From Doryteuthis pealeii (Eukaryota > Mollusca > Cephalopoda > Myopsida > Loliginidae): a stretch of DNA of 64,000 bases. Location: NCBI GenBank assembly GCA_023376005.1, contig CM042145.1:62145497-62209496 (forward strand). The letters are read 5' to 3'. The stretch's first letter is position 1. Each line of letters starts with the position of its first letter. Shown one piece after another: positions 21,892-32,609 of this stretch. The notes beneath the pieces were generated by a model. The model did not search any database. It was not told where the DNA came from and saw nothing but the letters and a program-made list of their open reading frames with translations. The position numbers and the translations under genes are program-made.

Positions 21892-22147
21892 ACTGGTTTA
21901 GCTCAGTTGGTAGAGAATCCACCTGGGAACCATAAGGTTCCTGGTTCAGTACCGGCCCTCACCAACTCAGTATATGAGTAGCACAGGGTTCTGAGTGGTA
22001 AAGTAAGGAGCTGATGGTAGGAGTGGCGCTCCACCTCAGATGATAAAAAACAATCTCCTTAGTTTAGCATTAGTGAAAAGGGGATAGACTGCCTCACTGT
22101 CTGACTGATACCAACTTTAAGCAACCCCGATGACTTTACTTTTACTT
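21892..22147 (+). mobile_element. SINE-E, complete
   Basis: tRNA-like head ACTGGTTTAGCTCAGTTGGT (A box) and GGTTCCTGGTTCAGTACCGG (B box). The body has GAGTAGCACAGGGTTCTGAG, GTGGCGCTCCACCTCAGATG and GGGGATAGACTGCCTCACTG. The 3' end GATGACTTTACTTTTACTTA serves as tail. It lies 4 bases after the MITE's TA flank. Because it is not followed by an acceptor-like 3' stem match, it is a SINE and not a tRNA gene. Confidence 0.85.
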
Positions 22148-22700
22148 ACAGTAAGTTACTATGGAATTGGTGAGGACTAATAATAAAAGAGTCTCCAGAC
22201 ATTTTATTCTGGTCTTGGCAAATTAGATAACTGAGGAGGAGGTCATCATAGGGAAAAGTTCATTAACACAAAGCTCTCAATACAAATTCACAAATAAGTT
22301 TGACCTTCCACACAAAATTTAAACAAATTTAAATACGAGGCTTTAATCCAACTATTTTGTTTACATCACAATTTGTTGGCTGATATGTTAATCCATCTGT
22401 AAAGGCATTTGTGACATGACCTTGATGGGGGGGGGTAGTGAAATTCCACAATGGTTTTGGTCTCACTCACTGAAAGATTAAACATTATCAGAACTAACAG
22501 AGCCAAACAGGATCAAGTTTGAAGCAAATACAAATATTGTCATTAGAAAAGACATTAAAGAATTTAATCGTATACTTAATTCAGAAATACTTTTGAGCGG
22601 TCAATAGCAGTTCACTGGTATTCAAATTTACAGAAAACTGAATCAAAATTATCAAATAAAAAATTTAAAAAATGCATGCTAATTTGGTTTTAAAAATTGT
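22148..22700. other. Unassigned AT-rich sequence
   Basis: Nothing recognised. Confidence 0.5.
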
Positions 22701-22724
22701 TGAGAAATCTCTATTGGCTGGAAA

Positions 22725-22934
22725 CTCAAACCGCCCAACCATCATTTGTTGATCTCGGGCGTTTTCAAGTGGCCCTGCATTTTGATCGTTGGGCGGTTTG
22801 GGACGCTTTAGTAAATAAAGGGTCAAATTGAGGGGACAGGTGTGGCCTTGGTGGATGTCCCCCTGGGATCCTGCTGATATTAATTTATCGGTCCAATGTC
22901 CGAATCCACTGGACACAGGACATGATTTGCCAGG
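22725..22934. repeat. M repeat, GC-richer
   Basis: CCCCCTGGGATCCTGCTGAT, ATTAAT, GGTCCAATG and CCACTGGACACAG recur in the same order at 51190-51255. Near its left side AAACCGCCCAACC (about 22729) and GGTTGGGCGGTTT-like text (about 22790) are inverted. It ends at a donor-like CAGGTAAGC (22932-22940). Function unknown. Confidence 0.5.
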
Positions 22935-23350
22935 TAAGCTGCACTTTAAGTATATGACCTTTGTTTTTACTTAAATTTCATGAGTTCTATTTTAAATTGT
23001 GAATGATAATTTGTTTTTCTAAATGTGTGTCTGTAGACTAATTCTAAAGAACTGAATGCCTTCTAGACCATTTCTGATTGCCATTTAGGAAAGAAAACAT
23101 CTGTTGAAGAAAAAGTCATATTACCAAATTTATAAATCCTACTTAAAATATTTGCCTTGGAGTAAATAACTGAGACAACTTACATGTTCTAATTTAAGAG
23201 ATTCTAAAACAGGACGTTTCAAAACGCTATACCATGTTAAGTTCCACAAATGGAATGAATAACATCTACTTCAAACTTACATATAAGTTCTATACCCTAA
23301 TTATGGCCCAATTTATACTTATATATATATATATATTAAATAGAATAAAG
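22935..23350. other. Unassigned AT-rich sequence
   Basis: Short TA tract at 23318-23337; nothing else. Confidence 0.5.
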
Positions 23351-23452
23351 AGTTGGTTAGTTGGATTTTATGCCATGTCAACCCTTGTTGCATTATTTTA
23401 TGCCAAAGACATTTTGTTTTATTCATTCTTGTTGAGTATTCAATTTATTTTT
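23351..23452 (-). mobile_element. F-element tail fragment
   Basis: TTGGTTAGTTGGATTTTATG to CTTGTTGAGTATTCAATTT, only the tail and adjacent region. Confidence 0.7.
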
Positions 23453-24459
23453 TTCTCCAAATACAAATTTTATTTTTAACAGAGTAAAAAAAATTACTTT
23501 CTCACATTTGGGCAATTTAGTTTGTGTCTTGGATACATTATTTCACACACACACAAAAAGAAATTGCAGATTAGAAACAATTAAAGATGAAAGTATTGAA
23601 TTAATTTAAAGACGAAAGAAACTATTAGTCAAAATTAAAAATAAAATTAAAACTTGTAATGTTGAAGTTCTTATTTCAATTTATTATTTATCTATCTATA
23701 CATATATAAAGGGTAGTTTATATGTGTGTGTGTGTGTGTGTGTGTGGAAGAAACTAGGAAAATAAAACAATTAATGACAAAGTAAATAGATATACACATT
23801 CACTATCACTAAATCTTGCTCTTGGAGTAAAAATAAAGAAGATTTAATTTATATTCGTGAACATAATTAAAAAATTAAAAATTCAAATTATTATTAACAG
23901 CATGGATTTTTTTTTTTTTTTTTTTTTGGATAATTAATATTTTAAATAAGAGACAATTTTTCTTTTCAGAGTGTCTGGATCAACACAAGGTCTTTTTTAT
24001 GTAGTGATTGTAATGTGGTATCCTGTGAGGATCCAACTCACAATTCAACAATAATGGATCTGTGAGACTACATTTTTTTTTATCCTAGGTGATGCCGGGT
24101 AGCTGCTTCTAGTCTTATTTAATTGGATGATGGGAATTTGTTTTTTGTTTTTTTGTTTTTCCAATATTCAGAACTGACATTTATCTTTTAAAGTTTGTTA
24201 CAAATTTGGAAAAAGGAAAAAGTCTGAAAATAAAATGAACTTTAAATGAAGAGATATTTTAGTTAGTAAATTTATTTGCTTTTGTCTAGAGGGCAGATGA
24301 AATCCATTTCTCACCCAACCCATTTCAAAGACTGGTATTGTTTTCATGTATAATTTATTAGTCAATCTGAAATTTATATACCAAATGATATTTTTAAAGT
24401 AATAAATTATATCACATATTCAAAGTTCATTCTATTTTCAGACAGTTATTTTTTAATCA
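23453..24459. other. Unassigned AT-rich sequence
   Basis: GT repeat at 23722-23746 and T tract at 23907-23927. No family recognised. Confidence 0.5.
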
Positions 24460-24812
24460 TCTATATATTATTACTCTTGTTCATTAATTGTACGACTGTT
24501 ATCATCTTGCAACACCCTCTGGTTAAAAATGAGACTGTCCAAATCCTTCAAGATGAAATGCAATAATGTAAATCCTGATTATCTTGGGTTGCATATCCAC
24601 CGAATTTTTATTTCTTATGAGTGTCATTATCTCAGTCAAACAATGGACGATTCCTTTTTATTATAAAAAAGGGAGGAAAAAGGACATGCCACACAGAAAA
24701 AAATACAATAGGAAAGATAGAGAGAGGGTGTGAGTGCACGGAAGCAATAATTCTAATCTGTTTCAATCAAAACATAATGCAAAGAAAGAAAGAAAAAGAG
24801 TGAAAAAAAAAA
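24460..24812 (+). mobile_element. HelA, 3' truncated
   Basis: Intact 5' end TCTATATATTATTACTCTTG preceded by A; the HelA body continues to the AAAGAAAGAAAAAGAGTG stretch and then stops short of the hairpin. Confidence 0.8.
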
Positions 24813-25037
24813 CTAGTTATTAATTTTGAGTAATAACTGATTTTCAGCTTTAAATTGATTCCATATTTTCTTCATTAATTATTTCCAACTAGTAAAATAA
24901 AAAAAACACCCTCAGGGCGATGTAAAAATGATTTTTTAAAAGATATTGTCCGAGTAATTTATTAAAGGAGTAAAAAAAAAAAAAAAAAATTATATATTAT
25001 ATCAAAATAAAACAATCTATATATATATATATATATA

Positions 25038-25672
25038 CTAGCAAATATATGCACCCTCCGGGTGCAAGTATTTTAGTTAAATTTATAATAAAATATGATA
25101 TTAAATTAGAAAGGCTAAGGAAACTGAATAAGAATGTAGATAAAGATTTTGAACAGAGGGGGTATGATTGAAAAATAGAACAACTTTGAAACTAACTCTT
25201 CCATCATTTTCCGTTACTCCCGTCTTTCATTGGTAAATTTTCCTAATTAAACTGTTTAGTTAAAATAGGAAGTAAAGAATAATATTACAGTTATTTCTTC
25301 TTGTTAATGGATTTCTTTTAAGATTTATTGAAGAGATTTTTGCTCATATTCAATAAGATAAAACCAAACAATTAGAAATCAATAATACTAATTAATACTT
25401 ATTAAAATCAAATTTTTAAGATCAATATGCAAATTAGCCTCCCCTTTCACACTGTAAACCGCTATTTTGTTGTATATATAAATACAATTGCATGTTATTA
25501 GCATGTAGATATGGTCAACAGTATTAATAATGTAAAACAATTTTTATTAATAACTGAGGTTTAAATAAAAATAAAATCATGGAGAATGTGATGTAAATAG
25601 CAAAGGGAATTGTGACTTGTATAGTAATAGTTTCGGTTACAGACAGAAAAACCCACAATCTCCATTATAATA

Positions 25673-25675
<3 letters not shown>
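25038..25675 (-). mobile_element. HelB Helitron, full length
   Basis: Minus strand starts TCTTATTATAATGGAGATTG (preceded by A) and ends ATATATTTGCTAG followed by T. The subterminal hairpin GCACCCTCCGGGTGC (25051-25065) is perfect, 10 bases inside the end. 638 bases, no transposase, so it depends on a partner elsewhere. Best reference copy of the family. Confidence 0.9.
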
Positions 25676-25699
<24 letters not shown>

Positions 25700-25709
<10 letters not shown>

Positions 25710-25877
25710 TGTAATATTTGTTTAAACAACGAGGATTGTCTAACGTTGCATGCTCACATTTTGAGTATATTTATTCTATATTATGACATTGGATTATGTG
25801 CTGGGTAATGTGACGTAAGCAGTGACGTAATTTTTGTTACAGACAAAAACTGGAAGCGAATCTCCATTATTAATAGA
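25700..25877 (-). mobile_element. HelB-like 5' fragment, second subfamily
   Basis: Minus strand starts TCTATTAATAATGGAGATTC, then CTGTAACAAAAATTACGTCA, matching 7985-8165. Separated from the full HelB copy only by a TA tract. Confidence 0.65.
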
Positions 25878-25987
25878 TATATATTGTTGGTGGGGGGGTG
25901 GGATTCTGTCATAGATTGACAACCACAAGTGAGTTATGACAAAACCAAAAATCAACTAAAACATTAACAATAGAAATAAAAGAAAAT

Positions 25988-26283
25988 TCTAATCAAAATC
26001 AATAATAATGATTAATAATACTTCATCTAAAATTTTTTAAAATCTGATGAAAGATATTGCTAATTAAAATTAATGATAATGTTGAACAATACTTTAACTA
26101 AAATAGTTTTTTTTAAATAAATTTCAAAAATTAGATGGGAAAAAAAAAAAAAAAAATGCTAATCAAAATTAATAATAATGGCTAACTGCTTCATCTAAAA
26201 AATTCTTTTTTTAAATCAGATGAAAGAAATTCTTAATCAAAATTAATGGTTAAGGTGGTTAACTATACTTCAGCTAAAAAATT
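25988..26283. repeat. Four-unit tandem repeat, ~70-75 base unit
   Basis: CTAATCAAAATTAATAATAA followed by an ACTTCATCTAAAA-like block repeats about four times with divergence (starts near 25992, 26058, 26157 and 26232). Confidence 0.65.
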
Positions 26284-26465
26284 AAGATAAAAAGATTAAT
26301 CCTACAACGACTACTGTAAAAAAAAATAATAAATATGCTATGAAGAGAGATGAAGAAAGAGAATAAAGGATGAGTTTAAAATGTTTAGTAGAGCAGCTGG
26401 TGGGTTTAACTAGGCTTTCTCAAGGCAAAAGGGAATGTGATTTTTTGAGTTTCACTGAGAGCTTA

Positions 26466-26802
26466 TCTATATATTAATGCTCATGTTCCTTAAAAGTACA
26501 ACCATTATCTGGTAGTACTTATCCACCAAGTTCTTATTTTTAATATAATAAGAAAGAAAGAGAGTAGGAGAAGGTAGAGAGGAGGGAGTGCATAGAAGCA
26601 ATAACTCTAATCTGTTTCAATTGAACATAATGAAAAGATAAAAAAGAAGGAAAGAAAGAAAGGGGGGGAAAAAAGTGACAGTTAAATCGAGATTATTTTA
26701 CTTTTTACATATTGAACAATTTGTAATAGCACTTAAATAAAAAATATCAAATGTTGTAATACTTAAATTATCATACTGTGATATATCCAAAGGTCCTGCT
26801 AA
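26466..26802 (+). mobile_element. HelA, internally shortened
   Basis: 5' TCTATATATTAATGCTCATG preceded by A; 3' GGTCCTGCTAA followed by T (CTRR-type end). About 140 bases of the middle are missing compared with full-length copies. Confidence 0.8.
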
Positions 26803-26814
26803 TATTTATTAATA

Positions 26815-27044
26815 CTGTGTTTCCTCAAAAATAAGACCAGTCTTATATTTATTTTACTCTGAAATATAACACTAGGGTTTATTTTCAGGGTATGTTCAGT
26901 GTTTGTGTTGCATGATCTGATCGTGAAGAATACTTATTTCTTTCGGCTATATGCCACTCTCAACTAGGGTTTATTTCAAGGAGAGGGCTTATATTAAAAT
27001 CATCCTGAAAAATCATATTAGTCTTATTTTGGGGGAAAACACGG
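26815..27044. mobile_element. TA-flanked MITE, second copy
   Basis: CTGTGTTTCCTCAAAAATAA and the mirror TTATTTTGGGGGAAAACACG with TA at both sides; internal text parallels 21651-21885. It lies 12 bases after the end of a HelA copy. Confidence 0.85.
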
Positions 27045-27688
27045 TATATATAAAGATGTATGAATGAGAATTAAATTTCTATTTAACTGTAAACAATAAT
27101 AGTTGTTGAACATTATTCAAAAATTATTAAGGGCATCACAGATTTAGTTAAGGAAACCGAATCCCTACTGAACAAGTCGTGTGAGCGTGTGTGCATTTGC
27201 GTGCATAATGATGACAAATGTTTAATGTAAATATTCAGTTTCCTTTAATTTACCCAAATAGAAGATTCCTGGGGGCGGGGCACATAGAAACCAAATCTTA
27301 TGAAAGCTACCGTCATTATTATCACAACCAGGCTCATCATCATCCCCACAACACTTGATGCTCTAGTCTGAAAATGGTTGACATTGAAACAGTCACCCTC
27401 TCCCCCTGCCCTCAATCCAAAGTGAGGGGGGGGGTAAAATTGTTATCAAGTTGAAGGTCAGACAATTTCAGACCTGATGTAACTAATATGGGGGGGGGGG
27501 TAGGCAAAAGATTAAAAACACTCCCCACCCCCACCCCCACATACCGGCCCAGCTGACTTGTCAAATATGATAAAACTGACCAGTGTCTGTTTAGGTATGT
27601 AGAACTCTCAGCTAGAGATATAAACCTAATTAAAAAAAATTAAAAAATAAGTACCTATGTCCCCATTATAATCAGTATATTTATTCTA
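27045..27688. other. Unassigned sequence with G and C tracts
   Basis: G tracts near 27425 and 27491 and a C-rich stretch near 27525. No family or gene recognised. Confidence 0.5.
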
Positions 27689-27792
27689 CTAGCAGGACCT
27701 GTGGATATACCACAGTATGATCATTTAATTATTACGTTTCATATATTTAAGAGCTATTGCTAATAGTTCAATATGTAAAAAGTATAATAATT
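27689..27792 (-). mobile_element. HelA 3' end
   Basis: CTAG end, perfect hairpin CTGTGGATATACCACAG, then about 80 bases of HelA. Confidence 0.8.
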
Positions 27793-28236
27793 AGTATGGA
27801 CTCCACCCCAATATTAAGCTGGCCAGAAAACTAGAAAAGATGGAAAAAAAAAAAAGTTTGTTGGAAATTCAACACCGTATGTATAAAAGAAAATGCTGCT
27901 CAAATATACATATTTCTCAGTTTAAAGTAGACACTTAGAAGAAAATTTCTGAGCCAGAACCTTTCGTTTATGTTTTTTTTTTAAAGTCGCTAGAAACTAA
28001 AGATTTTTTTTAAATTGCGTTGTTAGGTTTATATTCATAGGATAAACAAGGACCATTGTTTTTGACATTCATTAACTTATAAACATTCACAAAATTCAGA
28101 TTTGTGCTATGCATGTGTTTATTGTTGCAATAAAAAATGTATGGTAGATATTTTTCATCTAATATTCAAACAGAATATTTTTTTAGCCCAGTTTCATAAT
28201 TTTTCACACCACCCCCACACCCCAATTAAACTAAAT
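27793..28236. other. Unassigned AT-rich sequence
   Basis: Nothing recognised. Confidence 0.5.
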
Positions 28237-28468
28237 AGGTTGGGTAGATTTTAATGGCATGTACACACTTGTTGGGTTAGTTCATGCCAAAGACATTTTG
28301 TTTTATTCATTCTTAATAGGTATTAAAAATATTTTTTCTATTCAACCCATAGATGAGACCCTAGGTACTACCACGCTAGGTCAGAGTGGACCTGGGAGTA
28401 ATGGCGATGAAGGGGTACTCCATACTCCCCAAAGCTCCAGAATTGAAACTTCACCACTAGATACTAAA
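28237..28468 (-). mobile_element. F-element, cut by mariner
   Basis: F landmarks from AGGTTGGGTAGATTTTAATG to CACCACTAGATACTAAA. The body stops exactly where the mariner terminal repeat begins. Confidence 0.7.
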
Positions 28469-28539
28469 TGTGAGGGTGAGTCAAAAAGTAATGCCATTTT
28501 CTTTATTTCATGTGAAGTTTTTTGTTTGTTTTTTTTTAT

Positions 28540-28925
28540 TATAGAACTATGGCCTACATTGAGACCCTAATGAGGGTCAGAGCAAGAAACTGACGAGTAA
28601 GACCCAACTTGCCAATTGACAACGTCCTCCTTCTGCATGACAGTGCTTGACCACACACAAGCATCAAGATAAGGGAGAAACATCGCCTCATTTGGGTGGA
28701 CAACTTTACCGCATCCTCCATAGTCACTAGATTTAGCGCCTTCATCTCTTTGGACCCATGAAAGAAGATTTGAGAGGCAAACTTATTCTAGTGATGAGGA
28801 AGTGAAATCTGTAGTGAAGAAGTGGCTCAAAGAACAGTCAACAGAATTTTACAGGGCAGCGATACATGCTCTAATTCAAAAAGTGGAACATTGCTATTGA
28901 GAGAAACGGTGACTATGTGGAGAAG
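28540..28925 (+). pseudogene. Mariner transposase C-terminal relic
   Basis: Reading across several frames gives LLHDSA-stop-PH near 28630, which corresponds to the family's HDNARPH motif with the second catalytic D. DLAPS follows near 28732, corresponding to DLAPSDYHLF around the third catalytic D. The end reads KKWLKEQSTEFY then IQKWNIAIERNGDYVEK to about 28925. In-frame stops and frameshifts rule out function. The N-terminal DNA-binding half and the first D are absent. Coding frames reported on either strand here are fragments of it. Confidence 0.75.
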
Positions 28926-28992
28926 TAGGGATGCAATCCACAGCTTCATTTTGATGTACGATACATGTTCCTGTATTGGTAATTATACCTGT

Positions 28993-29328
28993 TTGCTTGT
29001 TTGTTTTGTTTTACGGCATATCAACCTCAGTGGGTCATTTAATGCCGATAAAGTTTTGAAATAAATCAATTCTTAATGAATAACACAATTTTTTTATAAA
29101 TACATTTTTCTATTTAACCCATCGATGGGACCCTAACAGGTACTACCACTCCGGGTCAGAGTGGACCAGGGAGCAATGGTGATGAAGGGGTGTTCCACAT
29201 TCCCCAAACCTCCAAAACTGGAACCTCACCATCAGATAGAGTTTAATGTCATTCCCAGGACATGTAAACCCGCAGCCACCACCTTCTAGCACCCATATGA
29301 TAAAAAGGGGTGGGGCTTGCTATAAGGG
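28993..29328 (-). mobile_element. F-element inserted into mariner, with 12-base duplication
   Basis: AATTATACCTGT occurs at 28981-28992 and again at 29329-29340, bracketing an F copy that starts at the shared tail and ends at CTTGCTATAAGGG. A clean target-site duplication shows that F moves as a retroelement and is younger than the mariner. Confidence 0.85.
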
Positions 29329-29399
29329 AATTATACCTGTCCTAAACAAAATGGCATTACTTTTTGCCTCACCCTCATAGGTCACCAGATCAGAAAATA

Positions 29400-29468
29400 A
29401 TCAGTTTGTCATCTCTTTATTAGAAAGACAACCAAATGAAGTCATAAACTGATAAAATAGTTGACTCA

Positions 29469-29524
<56 letters not shown>

Positions 29525-30079
29525 TTGATCAGCAGCTAAAAATCAATGTAATAGATATTAATAGACAATTGAGAATTATTAGCACTTATAAGGCTCTCCT
29601 CTTCCTAAACAATGGTTTAATTATATGACAAATCCATTAACAAACCTTGAACTATCGATGTTGTGAATCACATAAGTACAAAGCTTTATTCGCTGGGGTA
29701 TAACCAAGCAAAAAGTCAATCCTTGAGGACCAATCAAAACATTCTTTGTCAACAATCGACTGCTGCCAAAAGAATTTTGTCCTTTGAGCAAGTGAAAAAA
29801 AATTCCTCATTAGCAGAAAAAAAAAATATTGTTTACTATTATTTACTAATTTATTACTGTGATATTAATTCCAATGACTAATGACTGTGTGGTGAAAAAC
29901 TGCTTGAATTACTTTTTGGCATTCTAGTCCAAGTACCACCCTCCAAGAGTCACCATTTTCTTGAATAATAAACATGTTTACTCAGCCAAAACCATTTTAC
30001 TAATAAATGGCATTGCAAACATTTTCTGAAAGTGATCACTTTGCAGTGCAAAAGCTCAGTGGTAAAACTTAGGACTAAT
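29400..30079. other. Unassigned; long TA repeat at 29471-29521
   Basis: About 25 TA units. Open frame 29663-29881 has no recognised family. Confidence 0.5.
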
Positions 30080-30294
30080 GGTTGGTTGGTTTTTATGGCA
30101 TGTCAAACCATTTGGGTTATTTTATACCAAAGACGTTTTGTTTTATTCAATGTTTTATACCAAAGACGTTTTGTTTTATTCAATCTTGATCAGTGCTTAA
30201 TCTTTTGTTAAACTCAATTTTTTTTTCAAACACTTTTTTAAACTCATTTTTTTTTTTTTCTATTTAAGCCATAGATGGGACCCTGACAGGTACA
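30080..30294 (-). mobile_element. F-element tail part with 34-base tandem duplication
   Basis: Shared tail then TTTATACCAAAGACGTTTTG-TTTTATTCAA occurring twice in a row (30120-30152, 30153-30186). Ends at CCTGACAGGTAC, where unrelated sequence with a GTTCGAGAA-type repeat begins. Confidence 0.7.
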
Positions 30295-30588
30295 GTGGAA
30301 GCTCCCTTCTCGAACATAATTCATTCCAAAATTATGTTCAAGAACCAATTTGTTTGAAAACTGAAACAATATTTCCCATAAGAAATAAAGTCGATTTATG
30401 CGTTCTTGACTATCAGATGAATTCCTATTAATGTGCCTACAGTTATATATAATAAGGAAAGATTCTACCCTTAATATATTGTATTTATCTTATTCTTTTC
30501 TACCTTTAATACATTTCATTTACAGGGACATGTAAAAATACATTTTTACTTTGTTTTTTGGGGTTTTTTTTCTTCTTTTCTAAATGAC

Positions 30589-30701
30589 TTACATACCTTT
30601 CCCAACGGTGTTAGCACTATGTAAAATGCAAACAACCTCATCTAGGATTTGAACACAGATCAACGAGTTCATTTCCTACAACTAAACCATTATACCACAC
30701 C
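30589..30701 (-). mobile_element. SINE-D head, inverted partner
   Basis: GGATTTGAACACAGATCAAC (B box reversed) and ACCATTATACCACAC (A box reversed). It lies head to head with the next SINE-D, 33 bases away. Confidence 0.75.
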
Positions 30702-30734
30702 GAATAATCTCTTATATTCCTCGTAACAAGTGGA

Positions 30735-31020
30735 GGCATGTAGCATAATGGTTAAAGTCATAGGAAATGGACTTTTCGACCCGAGTTCAAATCCTAGATG
30801 AGGCTGTTTGCATTTCACATAGTGCTAATGCCCCTGGGAAAGGTATAAATCCAACTATACTCCCTCCAGCTATGGGTAAATAGTAGGGCAGACTGGGCTC
30901 TTTAACCTTGGTAAGGCAACCTGTGTAGGAGAAGGAAAACTGAATTCAAACCTGTTAGAGACTCTGCTTAAGAAATTGACCTTGTGTCATATCGTGCTCA
31001 TGCGGAGGGGTTGGTAAATA
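30735..31020 (+). mobile_element. SINE-D, complete
   Basis: Head TAGCATAATGGTTAAAGTCA, B box GAGTTCAAATCCTAGATGAG, body TTTCACATAGTGCTAATGCC, and 3' end TCATGCGGAGGGGTTGGTAA running into a TA tail. Best reference copy of SINE-D here. Confidence 0.85.
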
Positions 31021-31563
31021 TATATATTCCTCATAATAAATATTGCAGACATAAGAATCTGAGAAAATCCAAAAGGACCTCCAAAATTTTTCAATTAGAA
31101 GAAAAAATCAATATTTCAAATTAACCCTGAAAAGGCCAATCATGGTAGTATAGCCTTGGATTCATTTTCCGATGCGGTCATTAGGGAGGGGAAAATCTTG
31201 ATATAATTATCTGATATTTTCGTCGCAGGGGCTTCTCCTCCTCCTCCTCCTCCCCCCCTCTCGGTTAAATTACAACAATCAGCAATCTGAACAAATTTGT
31301 GATGACCGAGGATGGCTGTCCAAACAAAAGAAGAAAAACAAAAACAAAACGAAACAATCTAAATCAATTTGGTCGTCAAACAGACAGACATTGTGCAAAC
31401 AGAGAAGCAACAAGTTTTACAGCTCTTGTCTGATCTTTACAGCCAGATTACAGATTAGAACACAGGTCAACAAGCAGAAGAAAAAAAAAAAAGCACTTAA
31501 GTCGTCAATAGAAAAGGAAAGAAAAAACAACAGAAATTTGGTGAGACACTAAATGAGAAAAAC

Positions 31564-31604
<41 letters not shown>

Positions 31605-31785
31605 AAAAGAAAGCTTAGAAAAGAGACCAAGTAAATAAGATTTCTTATACATACATATTACATATAAATAGATCTCATTTTCACTGATTACATTAAGTGT
31701 GTGTGTGTGTGTATATATATATGATGATTAATGTCTCATGATGATACAGCATCATTTAGATTGACTATATGTGTATGTCTTATTG

Positions 31786-31789
<4 letters not shown>
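31021..31789. other. Unassigned; GT repeats
   Basis: GT tract 31566-31602 and shorter GT/TA near 31697-31723. Around 31190-31450 base composition is more balanced, with CTCCTCCTCC, but no frame or family is convincing. Confidence 0.5.

Positions 31790-31818
<29 letters not shown>
31790..31818. repeat. TA microsatellite
   Basis: Ends exactly at the PLE-K repeat start. Confidence 0.85.
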
Positions 31819-31820
<2 letters not shown>

Positions 31821-31990
31821 AGAAAGGTAGACAAACACGGGATGTTATGGAAACTGGATGTTTATTGTCGACGATGCAACATTTCGGTCTATTAGACCTT
31901 CTTCAGGACTTGAATATAGTTCTTGCTTCAATGATGGACATTCTCAAAACATCCTGTGTTTGTCTACCTTTCTCCACATATTGTCGGATT
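31819..31990 (-). mobile_element. PLE-K terminal-repeat copy
   Basis: GGAGAAAGGTAGACAAACAC at 31819 is mirrored near 31955-31978 (GTGTTTGTCTACCTTTCTCC), so the copy is flanked by its own inverted ends. The core holds the hammerhead-like boxes. The same end joins a Penelope RT fragment at 59411. Confidence 0.6.
31882..31906 (-). ncRNA. Hammerhead-like core
   Basis: Minus strand CTGAAGA, A, then GGTCT-AAT-AGACC (5-base-pair stem II) and GAAA. Both conserved boxes are intact. One extra A follows the first box, and I cannot find a paired stem I, so activity is doubtful. Confidence 0.4.
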
Positions 31991-32079
31991 AACCTCCTCA
32001 TATTTCTTCCATATATATATATATCTATATAGATATATATATAGATGAGTTTGCATTATTGTTAATACATATATATGTA

Positions 32080-32155
32080 TTTACCAAACTCCTCAACATG
32101 GGCAGGAGGCAACACAAAGTCAATTTTTAAGAGGAGTTTAACAGTTTTGAAATTT
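32080..32155 (-). mobile_element. SINE-D 3' fragment
   Basis: TTACCAAACTCCTCAACATG ... AGTTTAACAGTTTTGAAATT matches the SINE-D 3' region, with TA tract at its outer side. Confidence 0.65.
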
Positions 32156-32284
32156 CACAAATAAGATTATTTCATATAAGTATCCTATCAACTAAATTCC
32201 CAAATAGAATCATCCTTAATAAACCTGTTGATTGGATTTGGATACCTTTTTTTTTTTTATCTATCTATCTTTCTATATATCTAA

Positions 32285-32358
32285 GTGAATGGTTTAAAAC
32301 AGACTAGTTTCTAGTGGATTCACAAGAAACTCGAGTGGGTCTGTTTTAAACCATTCAC
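32285..32358. repeat. Perfect 20-base hairpin
   Basis: GTGAATGGTTTAAAACAGAC and GTCTGTTTTAAACCATTCAC enclose 34 bases that hold a second short inverted pair (AGTTTCT / AGAAACT). Confidence 0.8.
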
Positions 32359-32553
32359 ATGTATTTGTATACTTTTTTTTTTTTTTTCATTGAGCACTTT
32401 TACACATTTTTAGTGCTAAAAATCCCAAAGTATTTAAGTTTTTATCTTTATTTACTTTTTGTCGATTTTAATTTTCACTACAGTGTGTGTATTCTGGTAG
32501 TGGAGTTATGGGATTATGAGGGACGGCAATGATCTGTAAAGATTATGCTATTG

Positions 32554-32554
<1 letters not shown>

Positions 32555-32606
<52 letters not shown>
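32555..32606. repeat. TA microsatellite
   Basis: About 26 units. Confidence 0.9.

Positions 32607-32609
<3 letters not shown>

Larger units (their letters stand above)
28471..29377 (+). mobile_element. Decayed mariner with nested F insertion
   Basis: Inverted ends TGAGGGTGAGTCAAAAAGTA (28471) and TACTTTTTGCCTCACCCTCA (to 29377) are about 30 bases long. TA follows the right end; the left TA has become TG. Without the 348-base F insertion and its duplication, the element would be about 560 bases, so it has also lost much of the transposase gene. It sits inside an older F copy. Confidence 0.85.

Noticed and set aside
21892..21965. Possible tRNA gene
   Set aside because: A and B boxes are present, but the acceptor stem does not close and the unit continues as a 255-base SINE found in four other places.
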